64,000 nucleotides of DNA from contig KV918980.1 of assembly GCA_002049455.2 (NCBI GenBank), positions 62,001-126,000 of the forward strand, in the 5' to 3' direction. The position numbers were made by a program, and so were the translations under genes. Under the pieces are notes generated by a model. The model ran no database searches. It was not told where the DNA came from and was given only the letters and a program-made list of their open reading frames with translations. This document shows, in pieces, positions 52,348 to 63,147 of the stretch. Source of the DNA: Porphyra umbilicalis (Eukaryota; Rhodophyta; Bangiophyceae; Bangiales; Bangiaceae). Position 1 is the stretch's first letter; every line of letters starts with the position of its first letter.

Positions 52348-54144
52348 CTATACCACATTTTGCACCTCTACCGCCGGCCGCTGCCGGGTCAGCGCCTTGA
52401 GCGCCACCTCCATCGCCCGCGCATTCTCCGCGTCTTGGATAGCCTCGTCCATCGACAGGGTGAGGGCGCGCAGGGCTGGCAGGTAGCACATCAAGAGGAT
52501 GGCAGCGCTCATACCACAGGCTGCTCCGCCCGTCCACCCGACCAGCGCCAGCTCCGCGAGCGACGGGGACCGCTCCGTCAGGGCGGCGACGAGCGCGCCC
52601 GCGGCGCCGGCGGTGAACGTCGGGTCGACGAGCTTGAGCGACACCAACTGCCAGAGCGCCACGTCGGCAGCCCCCTCGGCTGTGACGCGCGCGCGCGACA
52701 GGGTGAGCCTGCGGAGGTCGGGCAACGCCGCGAGCGCCGCCCACACCGACGCGATGGGCGGCCTGCCGTCGCCAGCGCTGGCCTCGCCGCCGCTGCTCTC
52801 CTCTTCCCCTGTGCTCGCAGCGTGCGCTGACAGGCGTGGCCATGGCATGGTCAGCTCCTTGGTGTGGTACAAGGCCAAACGCCACAGGGGCAGCGGGACG
52901 CCCTCCAGCCCGAGGTCGCCGCAAAACTCAACAACGCTTGGGGGCTCTATCCCCTGACACATCTGCGATAGGAAGTGGGTGGCCCTTGGCGAGCGCATGG
53001 GTGGTAGCTGCAGGTAGTCGAGGGGGCAGAAAACGCACAAGCTCCCGACCGTCCACGCGCCGACTCCGTGGCTGCCGCCCAGCTCCGCGGCCGTCAGGCG
53101 GGGAAAATGCGGCATCACCCGTCGCTGCCCTCCTGCATCTGGCCCACGGTCGACGTGGTCGTCACAGAGGACGAGGCGGCGGAGTTGAGGGAGCCTGCCG
53201 AGGTCCTTCAGCAACCGCGCCACGTCCCCGTCGCCCTCAAGCCCGACGCTGGCCGCAAACGGGGGCGTCCACCGCAGCACCCGCAGCGTGGCCGCCACGC
53301 CCCGCAGCAGGCCGACCGCCGCGTCCCGTGGGGTGGGCTCCCCCGCCACCGCGGCCACGGCGCCGAGCGCCACCCGCTCGAGCGGCGCGCGCCCGAGCGC
53401 GACCAGCGCCGACGGGTGCACCGCCGCGCCCGCCCACCGCACCTCCCGCAGCGCCGGCGCGGCCGACGCCGCCTCCAACAGCCGCCGGAACAGGAGGGGC
53501 ACCACCCACGACGGCGCCCGCGGGGTGCCTTCGGGTGGGTCCCCGGCCACCGCCGCCGCCGCCGACACGTTTATGGAGCAGAGGTGGGGGAGCTTCGGGA
53601 GGACCGCCACCAAGGCGGTGCCGGCCGTCGCCCACGCTTGGGCCTCCCCGTCCCCGCCCGCCGAGGGGGGGGCGGGGGGGAGGGCCGCCACGCCGCCGCT
53701 GAGTCCGCCTCCAAAGGCCACGTCGAGGCCCACAACGGCGGCGAGGAAGGCGGCGTGGAAGCGCCGGCACGTGGCCGCGGCGGCAGCCGCCGCCGCCCAC
53801 CCGTCGGCGGTGACCAGGTGGTCCTCCGCACTCTCCTTGTCATCGTCCAAGCTGCCCCACGGCTCGGCCCCGTGCGCAGCGGCCGCGCCGTGGAGCAGGT
53901 GCCGACACACGGCGCGGAGGGCCGCCGCGGGTAGCCGCCCGAGCGTCGGGGCGGTCGACGCGGCCGCCGAGGCCTGGGCGGCGGCACCCCCCGGTCGCCG
54001 CCGCTTGACAGCGGGGGGCTCTGTCTCCTCTTTGTCGCCGCCGCGCGCGGCCGCCGTGCCGCCGGTCCCGGCTGCCGCGGTGGCCGCGCCGCGGCGGTCG
54101 CCGCGGCCGCCGTCGCCACGACGGCCGCCGGTCGACAGGGCCAT
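52348..54144 (-). CDS. F-box/LRR-like protein
   Basis: 598 residues from the ATG at 54144 (MALSTGG). Residues 1-65 are Gly/Arg/Ala-rich with a basic VKRRRPGG at 47-54. An F-box-like segment follows: TLGRLPAAALRAVCRHLL (about 67-84), an acidic insert, then [20 protein letters not shown] (about 116-135). The remainder has irregular leucine-rich repeats (LPKLPHLCSINVS, APALREVRWAGAAVHP, LGRLPQLRRLVLCDD, LAALPDLRRLTLSRARVT, SPSLAELALVGWTGG, LPALRALTLSMDEA). F-box/LRR proteins select substrates for SCF ubiquitin ligases. The F-box is split and weak, so a plain LRR protein is possible. No membrane segment or signal peptide. A single uninterrupted frame. Confidence 0.65.
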   Translation of the reverse strand: MALSTGGRRGDGGRGDRRGAATAAAGTGGTAAARGGDKEETEPPAVKRRRPGGAAAQASAAASTAPTLGRLPAAALRAVCRHLLHGAAAAHGAEPWGSLDDDKESAEDHLVTADGWAAAAAAAATCRRFHAAFLAAVVGLDVAFGGGLSGGVAALPPAPPSAGGDGEAQAWATAGTALVAVLPKLPHLCSINVSAAAAVAGDPPEGTPRAPSWVVPLLFRRLLEAASAAPALREVRWAGAAVHPSALVALGRAPLERVALGAVAAVAGEPTPRDAAVGLLRGVAATLRVLRWTPPFAASVGLEGDGDVARLLKDLGRLPQLRRLVLCDDHVDRGPDAGGQRRVMPHFPRLTAAELGGSHGVGAWTVGSLCVFCPLDYLQLPPMRSPRATHFLSQMCQGIEPPSVVEFCGDLGLEGVPLPLWRLALYHTKELTMPWPRLSAHAASTGEEESSGGEASAGDGRPPIASVWAALAALPDLRRLTLSRARVTAEGAADVALWQLVSLKLVDPTFTAGAAGALVAALTERSPSLAELALVGWTGGAACGMSAAILLMCYLPALRALTLSMDEAIQDAENARAMEVALKALTRQRPAVEVQNVV

Positions 54145-54830
54145 CGGTGCGGCTCGGCCGACGTAGTGAGTCTGGAAAGACGCAGCAAACCGCCGATGGC
54201 GCCTTTGGCGAGAGGACAAAGCGAGCAGAAGGGACCCATCTGGCGTCAGCAGCTGCCGGCACCTGCAGGTGCCGGCCTCCCGCTCGTGCAGCCGCGGCAC
54301 GAGGCAGTCCCTCTGGTCTCCCCGTGAAGTCCACGTGGCGCTTGGTGGAGCGCACGTTTCGAATATTATTTTTGCAAGATGTGCCACGTGTTCAGTCTGG
54401 TTCGAAAGCAGGATCCTGAGTGCCGCCATCTCTGGCTGGCTCATGCTCCCGACTGGCGTTCTCTGGGTCCCGTTTTTTGCGCAAATGGCCGTACTCTATC
54501 AGGTCGGCATGGTGGCTATATGGGTTTCGTGGAGCACAGAGGGGTACCTCGTTGACGACCTCGCGGTACAGTTGAGACGGTGATGTCAGTGTCGCCATTT
54601 CGGGACGTGGCGGTCGGAATGAGGGTGGTCTTTGTTGCATCAGTTTCGGATGTCACCACGACTCACGGAATGTTTCGTCCGTGCCGCTGTGGACTGTACT
54701 CCGTGGGGGTGGGATGTGGAACTTGGGATCGAAAGGCAGGTGGATGGCGCCGAGTGTGGTCGAAGGAGGGGGCGCTCACAGGCGGTTCTGACGCTATTCC
54801 CTGTGGCACGCTCACAGCCAGAGGCTCCTA

Positions 54831-54961
54831 CAGCCGTTCTCCCAAAATCCCACACTGCAACTGTCCCGAAAGTGTTCCAATTCGGCCTTTACGGAGTCGT
54901 AGAGACCGATTTGGAACTCTTGTGCAACAGTTGGAGTGAGGGATTTTTTGGAGAACGGCCG
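54831..54961. mobile_element. 131-bp foldback MITE, Tc1/mariner type, TA flanks
   Basis: Two arms of about 64-68 bases face each other with almost no spacer. The outer ends are CAGCCGTTCTCC and GGAGAACGGCCG. TA is present on both sides (54829-54830 and 54962-54963). The arms also match the single copy at 24512-24578. It lies 18 bp past the stop codon of the orphan gene and may supply its 3' end. Confidence 0.75.
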
Positions 54962-54979
54962 TACTGTACAAGAGTTTTG

Positions 54980-55687
54980 TCAGGCCCGGTCCACCATGCA
55001 CGACCGCCACCTGGCGACAATACCATGGATTGATGCAGTTGCGCGGGGGTCACGTCCCTGGCGCGCGGCGGCGACAGTGACGGCGACCGTGGTGACGACG
55101 GCAGCGCGTACGTGCATTGAATTCCAGTCTTCGAACTCGTGGGTGAAGAGGTTGGCAAAGAGCGCCGGCTCTCGGTCGCCTGACTTGCGCATGAAGCGTC
55201 CCTCGTTTGGCAGGTCCGTAGGGTACTGCAAGACGGCCGCCAACAGCTGCTTCAACGAGAAATTGTTGAACACTACCTCAAACGTGTCGTCGCCCAGCGC
55301 GGCGCACAGTTGGCCAGTTTTTCCAACAAACTGCTCGTCCCGCACGCTGAGCAAGAGCACCGAGCCGTCGGAAAGCCATCTGAGCTTTGACGAAAGCTTT
55401 GTCATGGCCGTCTGCAGGAGGAGCGCCCCTCCGCGTCCGGCCGCACCACGCTGCGCAGCGCCGCGTCCCACCGAGTCGCCCGCCGCGGCTTTACGCCACC
55501 GCTCGCCACCCACCTCCAGGTTGCCCTCGTACAAGTAGCTCCTGGCCACGTCGCCCTCCCCCTCCGCACTCCTCTCGTCTCCTTGCCCCAAAACGCCGCC
55601 AGCCCAGCGTCGGTACATCTTTTCGCCGTTCCGCCGCGGGCGGTCTGACCGCGCACGCGGAACTTTTTGCGGCGCGTTAGACGCCAT
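54980..55687 (-). CDS. Conserved-looking orphan protein, unknown function
   Basis: 235 residues from the ATG at 55687 (MASNAPQKVPRARSDRPRRN). The first 35 residues are basic. The middle part is of ordinary composition and likely folded: KLSSKLRWLSDGSVLLLSVR, DEQFVGKTGQLCAALGDDTF, EVVFNNFSLKQLLAAVLQYP, NEGRFMRKSGDREPALFANL. A short hydrophobic stretch AAVVTTVAVTVAAA occurs near residue 202 and may be a tail anchor. No family is recognised. The stop lies next to the foldback MITE at 54961, so the original C-terminus could have been altered by that insertion. Confidence 0.6.
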   Translation of the reverse strand: MASNAPQKVPRARSDRPRRNGEKMYRRWAGGVLGQGDERSAEGEGDVARSYLYEGNLEVGGERWRKAAAGDSVGRGAAQRGAAGRGGALLLQTAMTKLSSKLRWLSDGSVLLLSVRDEQFVGKTGQLCAALGDDTFEVVFNNFSLKQLLAAVLQYPTDLPNEGRFMRKSGDREPALFANLFTHEFEDWNSMHVRAAVVTTVAVTVAAARQGRDPRATASIHGIVARWRSCMVDRA

Positions 55688-56924
55688 CGTAGTGCCAGAT
55701 GAGAAGTAGAATGTAAGAAGGTGGGTAGGGGGCTTGGGTCTGAAGTGCGGCGCTACGTGGAGTGTGGTGGCCTCGGAGGAGCACGCTGTCGAGGAGAGGG
55801 AGGAAGAAATCAATCACCCGATGCTCCCGAAGCTCATTGTCGAGCGAGGGGGAACCACGCAATGTCCGAAGGACAAACAGGCGCAGGGGCGGGAACGGTT
55901 TTCTATCGCGCGGATGAGCCGAGATGATGGTATAACGTTTCACCCCACCTGCTGCCAATGTTCAGCACACCATTACTCGCACGTCCACCCGTAGACCATC
56001 CCCCCTGCACCAACCCCAAAACCGGTTCACTGACGCAAAATTGTGCACAGGCCCTATCACACAGATACCCCCACATGCGCCTCCCGGCTGGCCGGCATCA
56101 TATGGGGTGTCAAAAATTTGCATGCATGCGCTTCGTTTCTTAAGAAACTCGTGCGCGTGTGACAAGGTCTCGCGGGGGTGGGGAGCTGCGTGTTTCCCTA
56201 CGTTTGCAGATTCCGGAAAGGCTCGCGGCATAGCGATGTGGGGCGGGTGGGTGGCTCTGTACCCCAGCGGCGGCCAGCGCATTGCCGTCCCCGCCCCCCC
56301 CTTCCCACAAGCGACTCGGTGCACGTTCACGTGCGTGCGGGACGCCCGCTGCTACCTCGCGCGTGCGGGGGAGGGGAGAGTGCGGCCCCAACCGCGCCGC
56401 CAGACGCGGGACGTCCACAGCCCCGCAACTCCCGCCGCCGGCATGGCGCCGGTGGTGTCGGCGCCGGTGGCCGGAGCTGAAACGCCGCCGCTGCTGCCGT
56501 TGCTGCCATCTTCCACAGCAGTGGCGGCATCGGCAGCTGCTGGCTGCCGCCGCCGTCTCCGTCGCCAGCGCCGCTGCGACCGTCGACCAACTGGCACCGC
56601 CGCCGCCCCGCGCGGACGCGGTTGTCGCCCGTTGCCCGTGCCACGAAGCGGCCGCCGCCGGGCGGGTTTTTGCACCGCGTCCTCCCGCAAGGAGAAAGAA
56701 ATTCCGCTTTCACCCCGCAGCGTCTTGCAACAGTCGTCGTTGCGGTCCGCAACCGGCAAGGAAACGATGGGACGTTCAACAAGACTTTGTGACGCCGCCA
56801 TGTGCGCGTATGTACAGAGAGGTTCCAGAAGGTTACGATTGGATGGGCCATTCCGCCCAGGAACCAGGTCAACCAATCGACACCTGGTCTAGGAAAAGGG
56901 GCCTCTAGAGGCTGCTTATCGCGA
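55688..56924. other. Intergenic, no gene seen
   Basis: Frames on both strands at 56040-56990 lack recognisable features, apart from the C-terminal relic of the transposase at about 56990-56930. Confidence 0.4.
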
Positions 56925-57973
56925 TTGACTTGGTACTTGGTCGAGTGACCACTCGCTACCGCCAGAGCCCCGACCCTCCGAGGCATCCGCTACGTCAAAC
57001 CCGCAAAGAGAGAGTCAGGCAGATGGTCCCACTCCTCTCACAAGGCATCAAGCAGCATGTCCAGCGTGGTGGGTGGCGTCGGGCGGGCACGCAGACGCCA
57101 CTCGAGGACGCTCCAAAAGTTCTCAATTGGGTTCATGTCTGGACTCTGAGGAGCCTAGTCGACGTTCTCCAGTCCGTTTAAAGCCATGTAGAAGCGCACC
57201 GCACCAGCCCTGTGGTGCCTACAGTTGTCGTCGGGCAGCTTGAAGATGCTTGTACCACCGTGCTTGGCTTCCACAAAGGAAAGATCGTGGTCGTGCGAAT
57301 TGTCGATATACTTGTGTCGGTTCAAGAGCCCCTCCACGCGTACCAGGGGCGTCCTGCCGCGCGCAGAGAAGCCCCTTCACACCCACAGGCTCAGACGACC
57401 CGACTTGAAGGATGGGCGGAGGCATGCGGGCAGGTAGTGCTCCGTCAGACGCCGCCAGACGTGTGCTTCGCCTCGCGCTGGTCGCACCGAAACGGTGTTC
57501 TCATCGGCAAAAGTAACGTTGCCCCAGTCCTCGGGTGTCCAGCTACTCTTGTCTCGCGCCCATTTGCGTCGCAGGGCCACGTGACGGGGCGTCAAAAACG
57601 GCTTAGTTACTGCGGCATAGCTCCGCAGGCAGGCTCGGTGGAGGAAGCTACACACGGTGCTCTCGCTCAGCGGGCGAGCCACCGATTGGTTGAAATCTTG
57701 TGTCAGCTGGGCCAGGGACCAGCTGCGGTGGCGGTAGCCCAGCAACTGCAACATGCGGGCGTCACGAGCGGAGAGGAGGCGGGGGCGACTGCTGCGGCGG
57801 CCGCACCCAGCCGTCCCCTCGCGCCGAACCCGCGCGGCAATGGTCGCCACAGTGCTCAAAGGCAACTTGAAATGGGAGGCAATGAAGACATGGGAAAAAG
57901 TTGAGTTTACCAAAACAGCTATGGCCGCCTGGGTGGCGGCGGGCACCTCCTTGAAGCCCTTGCGGCGCGGCAT
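56925..57973 (-). pseudogene. Decayed Tc1/mariner (DD34E) transposase
   Basis: The ATG at 57973 begins MPRRKGF, followed by paired helix-turn-helix regions (AAIAVLVNSTFSHVFIASHF, then RPRLLSARDARMLQLL). The catalytic part carries the first Asp in NVTFADENTVSV. The frame is lost near 57370 and resumes with RHKYIDN, and the second Asp is in LPDDNCRHH. An in-frame TAG near 57168 stands where Trp is usual, before APQSPDMNPIENFW with the catalytic Glu 34 residues after the second Asp block. After another shift the typical end RMPRRVGALAVASGHSTKY is still readable. At least two frameshifts and one stop make it non-functional. Confidence 0.85.
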
Positions 57974-58079
57974 GGTGGCGACTAGGGAGGAAGACAACGG
58001 ATCCCCCCCCCCCTTCCCCCCCCTCAGTGGCATCGAATTGGGCGGATCTCCGGGGGTCGGGCGATCATCTGAGCCTGGA

Positions 58080-58115
58080 AATCCGAGCGATCGTACACTT
58101 TTGGAACCCCCTGTA
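58080..58115. repeat. Probable right TIR of the Tc1 element
   Basis: On the minus strand the sequence TACAGGGGGTTCCAAAAGTG lies about 140 bp upstream of the transposase start and has the typical TA-CAG opening of Tc1 termini. I could not find the matching left end near 56.9 kb, so the element is probably truncated. Confidence 0.45.
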
Positions 58116-60489
58116 CCCTTATCTGCCGCGACCAACGCCCCAGGACGTCCACGTGGCGCAACATGAAGTCAAACTCCTTCCCCATGTTCTTTGTCTGAAT
58201 TTGCTTCGCTTGTTTGACCAGACACGTAGTAACTGACACGTCATCGTGCGAAATTTCCCGGACCCCGAAGAAGCCCACCGCCCGCACGCCTCAACGATAC
58301 GTGACCGATAGAAAGGCGCTCCACGGTTGCATCTTGTCTGCTCGCCACGCACGGTGTGAGTCATCATGTCACGTCAGGGAATGCATGCGTGTATGAATGA
58401 GGAGGCGGCAAGGGGGCTCCGTGAGTCACCAGTACATTGCATGCATATCACTATCACTTTCGCTGCCTGGCAAAGATTCATCGCATGGGTGGCGGACGAG
58501 GCTGACACTGCCGTGTTTGCGGCAAGCGACTGCTCGTGCACTCGGGGGAGGCGCGGGATTGGACCACAGCGAAGGTTGCCTGCAAGTAGGATATTTTACA
58601 AGAATGAGTCTGAATGGGTCGCTGCGCTGTGCTCACGAGGCTTGCTTCACAGAATCGCCTGCTGGTGTTTGTCAGGCACTCAGGCCCATCCCCTTTTCAG
58701 TGAAGCGGATTGGGGTGCTGGGGTGCTCACAGGTCCTTGTCCGTGTGACAATGCCCAGCCTGGGATTGTCGCCAAAGAGCATTCGTGCCCTGGAGTGGGC
58801 GGTCCACGTTGGAGGATCACCTGTCGAGAGACCGGGTCGGTGATGTCGGCGGCGACGAAATCTGTCACTGGTCCGCACCACTGGCCCTGACCCACCAGCC
58901 CACGGTGTGGGCTCGCCCACGTCACCGTGATGAATCAACACTGGTCAAGCGCTACCATTGTGGCCACCGGATCGTGCGCGCGGGAGTGTCCGTACGTGTG
59001 ACGGTGACGCAGCACGCGCAGTCATCGAATCCCCGGCCGTTTGTTGTCAGGATTGAAGCTGTGCCCCTGGGACCTTGTTGCAGTTCTTCCTTTTTCGACG
59101 CTTATGGGCATATCATATGTGCCCATCATGATGATGATGGCCACCCTACGTTATGGCTGGCGGGGTGACGCAGCACTGGCTGTCCACAGCCTGTTGGTGC
59201 CCCAGGGTATCCTCTTCAAAGCGCACGCGTGGCCGAGACAGTTTGGTGAAACCACACCTCGAGGCCACCTGCGACGCCCGGCGGCCTGCGCGCCATCCTG
59301 GTGCCACATTCGGGCCTGCACGCCGCCGCCACGCACAGCGCAGAACCCCGCGCGCTCCGGCGGCCCGCGCCGCCCATCCAGGTGGGTGGGGCGAGTCTTG
59401 CGCCCTGGCGCAGACAGCCCACTGTCAGCGACATTCGATCATCCGCTGGCGGGTCGAACCCGCCGCGCTCTCGGCGCGCCGAGTTTGCAAACGACGGTGG
59501 TGCGTTGGGACTGGGGCCCAGCGGGGCATTGGACCCCCCCCCGCCGCTTCCACTGCCAAGCAAACAAACGGGGAGGCCCCCTGACCATCGCCAATCCAAA
59601 GACGACGGGGAACCCCAAGCGCACCGCCCTTGCTCGGCAACGTCCCGGTCGGGGCCCGTGTCAGGCCTAGCACGGGGCCGGCCGCACTGGGGCGAGGCGC
59701 CGTCCCGCCGCGCCGCGATCGGCCGTGGGTGAGGTCGTCCGCGCCGCTGACCGGGCGCCCCCCGACGGCGGGGTGGTGCCAGGGTTGGCCAAAATGCCGG
59801 GAACAAAGAGCCCACCGGCGACACTGCGCGGGGTGGCTCTCGCGACAAATCGTGGTGTGACGCGTCCCGCCTTTGCGCTCCCACAAGGGGGGGTGGAAGG
59901 AGGCGACACGCAGGGCCAAACGCCGCGCCGAGGGGTCCCGCGAGGCGCCGGTACGCCGCCTTGCACCCCTGTCCGAGCGCAAAACGTCAGTGCTGGACGC
60001 TCGTCCCGCCGCCGTGAATCCCCGATCTGGAAACTGGTGGCAGGGTTAGCACGCGCGCCCCTGCTGATGGTGACACGAGTCGGGTGGCCGCCGGCGTCGA
60101 CGGGTCGGCGCGCGCCGCCTGTCGTGGTGACGGAGCGCAGGCGGTCGCCCCAGACACGCCCAGCAGGCGGGGCGCGCATGGTCCCCCGCCCCCCTCCCGT
60201 GAGCGAGCGTTTGCACATGCGAACGGGGCCGCGGCTGCGGCGCCGCAGCCGACCAGCGGGGCCGCCGCGAGCACGAGGCAGGTAGAAAAGCGGCGGCGGC
60301 GGCACCCAGAGGCAAAACGCACGCGCATTGACGAACATTTTGCTGGAGCCCGTCACCAGACCGCCGGTACAGTATTGTAGCTCGCCCCCGCGTCCCCAAA
60401 GTTGCCACATTGTCTCCTTGGCGCGCACAGACGGGCCGCCACTCGTGCCCCTCTGGCATTCTTCCCCCTCCCCCCACGCTTCTCCTCCC
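58116..60489. other. Intergenic, no supported gene
   Basis: Composition is mixed. Frames at 59216-59884 and 59667-60608 on the minus strand show no domain. The last 200 bp are the probable leader and promoter of the carbonic anhydrase gene. Confidence 0.4.
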
Positions 60490-62105
60490 ATGGCTCGCCG
60501 ACCACTGCGGCGGGCGGCCGCCGCCGCCGTCGCCGCCGCTGCCGTCGCCGCCGCGGCAACGACGGCACTCCTCCCCCACCCCGCCGCGGGCGCCCCCACA
60601 GACGGCACGCCCTGGTTCTACGAGGGCCCCTCGGGCCCCGAGCACTGGCACGCGCTTGACGACAAGTTCACCGCCTGCGGCGCCGGCGACCGCCAATCCC
60701 CCATCAATGTCGTCGTGTCGCCGCCCGTCGCGACGCAATGGACGATGCACAACCTCGCGCGGCCCGGGCCGGGCGCCCTCGCCGCCGCCCCCGGCCCCGC
60801 CAATGTGCCCCTGGCGTGCGACGACGCGGGGCCGTGCGGGGTGCTCCGGTGGCACAATGCCACCTACGCGCTCGTCGACGTGCACGTGCACGTGCCGGCC
60901 GAGCACACGATGAACGGGCGGGCCTACCCGCTCGAAGTCCACTTTGTGCACGCGTCGGCCGACACGCAGGAGATTGCGGTCGTCGGCGTGCTCTTTGACT
61001 TTGTGGGTGGGGGGCAAACGCCGCACCCGGTGCTGCAGCGGCTGCTCGACGCCAAGGCCGCCGCCGCCAACGTGTCGATTCCGGGGGCGGCGCCGGCGGC
61101 GGCGGCGGTGCCGGCGGCAGAGGCGGCGGCCGACGACGACAATGAGGGGCCCCGCGTCGCGATCAACACGACCGAGTGGGAGGCGGTCGTCCGCCCCGGC
61201 AGCGGCTTTTGCCACCTGGAAGGGAGTTTGACGACCCCCCCGTGCACCGAGGGCCTCTCCTGGTTCCTCCAAGCGGAAGTCCTCCCCGTGTCGCGCGTGC
61301 AGGTCAGCGCCTTTACGGCGATCCGCAACGCGGCGCCCACCGAGGGCAACGCGCGGCCGCTGCAAGACACCAACGGCCGCGAGGTGGTGTGCTACGGGCC
61401 CGTGGCAGAGTTGGCCGCCGCCGGCGCCGCCAGCCGCGCGTCGCCGTCGCCGTCGCCGTCGCCGCCGTCGTCGGGGGCGGCGGTGGCGACGCGGCCGCCT
61501 GCTTCCCCGCGTCGGCGGCCGTGACGACGGCGGCGGGGGCGACGGTGCGGATGGCCGACGTGGCCGTCGGCACCGTCGTCCGCACGGGGCCCGCGTCCAC
61601 GTCGGCGGTGTACACGTGGTCCCACCGGCTGCCCGCCGGCCGCCACCCGTTTGTCCGCCTGACGACCGCTGACGGGCGGGCGTTGACGGCGTCCCCCGGG
61701 CACCTGGTGTACGCCAATGGGGTGCTGACGGCCGCCGCCGACGTGGCCGTGGGGGACACCCTGCCGGCCATTGCCGCCAACGCGTCGCTGACGTCGCGCT
61801 CCTTGTCGTCGTCGGCGGCGGCGGCGGCGGCCGTGACGACGCCCGCCCACGTCGTGGCCGTCGACCGCGTCGTGGCCGACGGCTTGTTCCACCCCCACAC
61901 ACTCGACGGCGACTTGGTCGTCGACGGGTTTGTCGTCAGCACGTGGACGACGGCGGTGCCCGTGGCGGCGGCGCGCGCGGCGCTCGCGCCCGCCGCCGCC
62001 GTGTACCGGTGGACGGGGTGGTCCGCGTCGGTGCTGCACGGGGGGGGGCGGGGGTGGGTCGACGCGGCGCGGACGCTCGCCGTTGCCGCCCTGTCGGTGT
62101 TTTAG
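60490..62105 (+). CDS. Secreted alpha-carbonic anhydrase fused to a hedgehog-type Hint (Hog) domain
   Basis: The ATG at 60490 starts an Arg then Ala-rich signal peptide (RRAAAAAVAAAAVAAAATTA). The alpha-CA domain (about residues 38-310) has WHALDDKFTACGAGDRQSPI, the zinc ligands His132 and His134 in VDVHVHVPAEH and His151 in LEVHFVH, Glu138 (gate partner), Thr248 in GSLTTPPC, and the Cys63-Cys252 pair. The enzyme would hydrate CO2 outside the plasma membrane or in a secretory compartment. After a Ser-Pro linker the first frame stops at 61524, but from about 61440 the frame one base back reads AAACFPASAAV with the Cys at 61500-61502, then VRMADVAVGTVVRTG, HPFVRLTTADGRAL, SPGHLVYA, AADVAVGDTLPA, VVAVDRVVADGLFHPHTLDG and DLVVDGFVVSTW, and ends at 62105. 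This is a complete hedgehog-type Hint domain with CFP start and SPGH in place of T..H. One base missing from the GGGGG at about 61474 would fuse both; two separate frames are the alternative. Confidence 0.8.
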
Positions 62106-62410
62106 CGGGGGGGGGGGCTGGGAGCGGCATCATCAGAGGCGGCAGCAGCGTGTGTCAGCGCGACGACGCAGTGCGTAAAGCAACATTGTACCAACGACGA
62201 TTGCAAGGGTGCCGCGGAGCAGAAACACAAATTGGCACTCACAGGACATCCGACGGGGGCTCTGGCGGCGCCTTTGCAGGCGCTCCGTCACGGCGCGCGC
62301 CTGCGCGTGAGCGCCACACCCCCATTGGCACAGCACCACCCCCCGCCCGCGGCGTCACAGCGGCCGCCACGCGCCTGGACAGAGCCGCCATAGCCGACGG
62401 CGGTTACCCC
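62106..62410. other. Short spacer between convergent genes
   Basis: About 300 bp of 3' flanking sequence, with no element recognised. Confidence 0.5.
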
Positions 62411-63104
62411 TCATCCCCCCCCCCCGTAACCCGCCCCCCCCCCCCAAGTCAATCCCCGCCCGCCGGTAGCGGGCGACCATGGTCGGCACCCCCCCCATCC
62501 CCCCGCTGTGGTAGTAGACGAGGCGGCACCCCGCCCACCGCCCCCCGCCACCGCCGCCCACAGCGCGCGCCACGTGCGCGGCGCGTAGACGAGGTCGACG
62601 GGGAGGCCCGCGGCGGCAAGCGCCGCCCACGCCGCCCCGTCGGCCGCCGACGGGGCGCCAAACGGGGCGGCCGGCGTCGCGGGGGGCACGATTTCGGGGT
62701 AGGCCCCGCCGCCGCCGCCGCCGCCGCCCCCCCCGCCGCGCCGTCGAGCGACCGCATCTGCGCCGCCGCGTACGCGACGCCCCCGACCGCCGGCACGACG
62801 GCGACCGACACGGGTCCCCCCGCCGCCGCCGCGGCGGGCGTCCCCGCTGCCAGCGCGCGCGCCAAAAACAGGGCCGTCGTGCACGTGCCGCCGGCCACGA
62901 CCACCACCGTCCGGGGGGGCTCCCCCTCCCCCCCCCCCCCCCCACCGCCGCCGCGTTGAGCGCCCCCAACGCCGCCCCCAACTCTGCCGCGAGCCCCGCC
63001 ACCCCCCCGCCGCCGCCGGCGACGCCCCCCCCGGCGGCACCCACACCGCCGCCCCGTCGGCCGCCGCATCCGCCGCCGCCGCCGCGGCGGCGGCCGCTGC
63101 CCCC

Positions 63105-63147
<43 letters not shown>

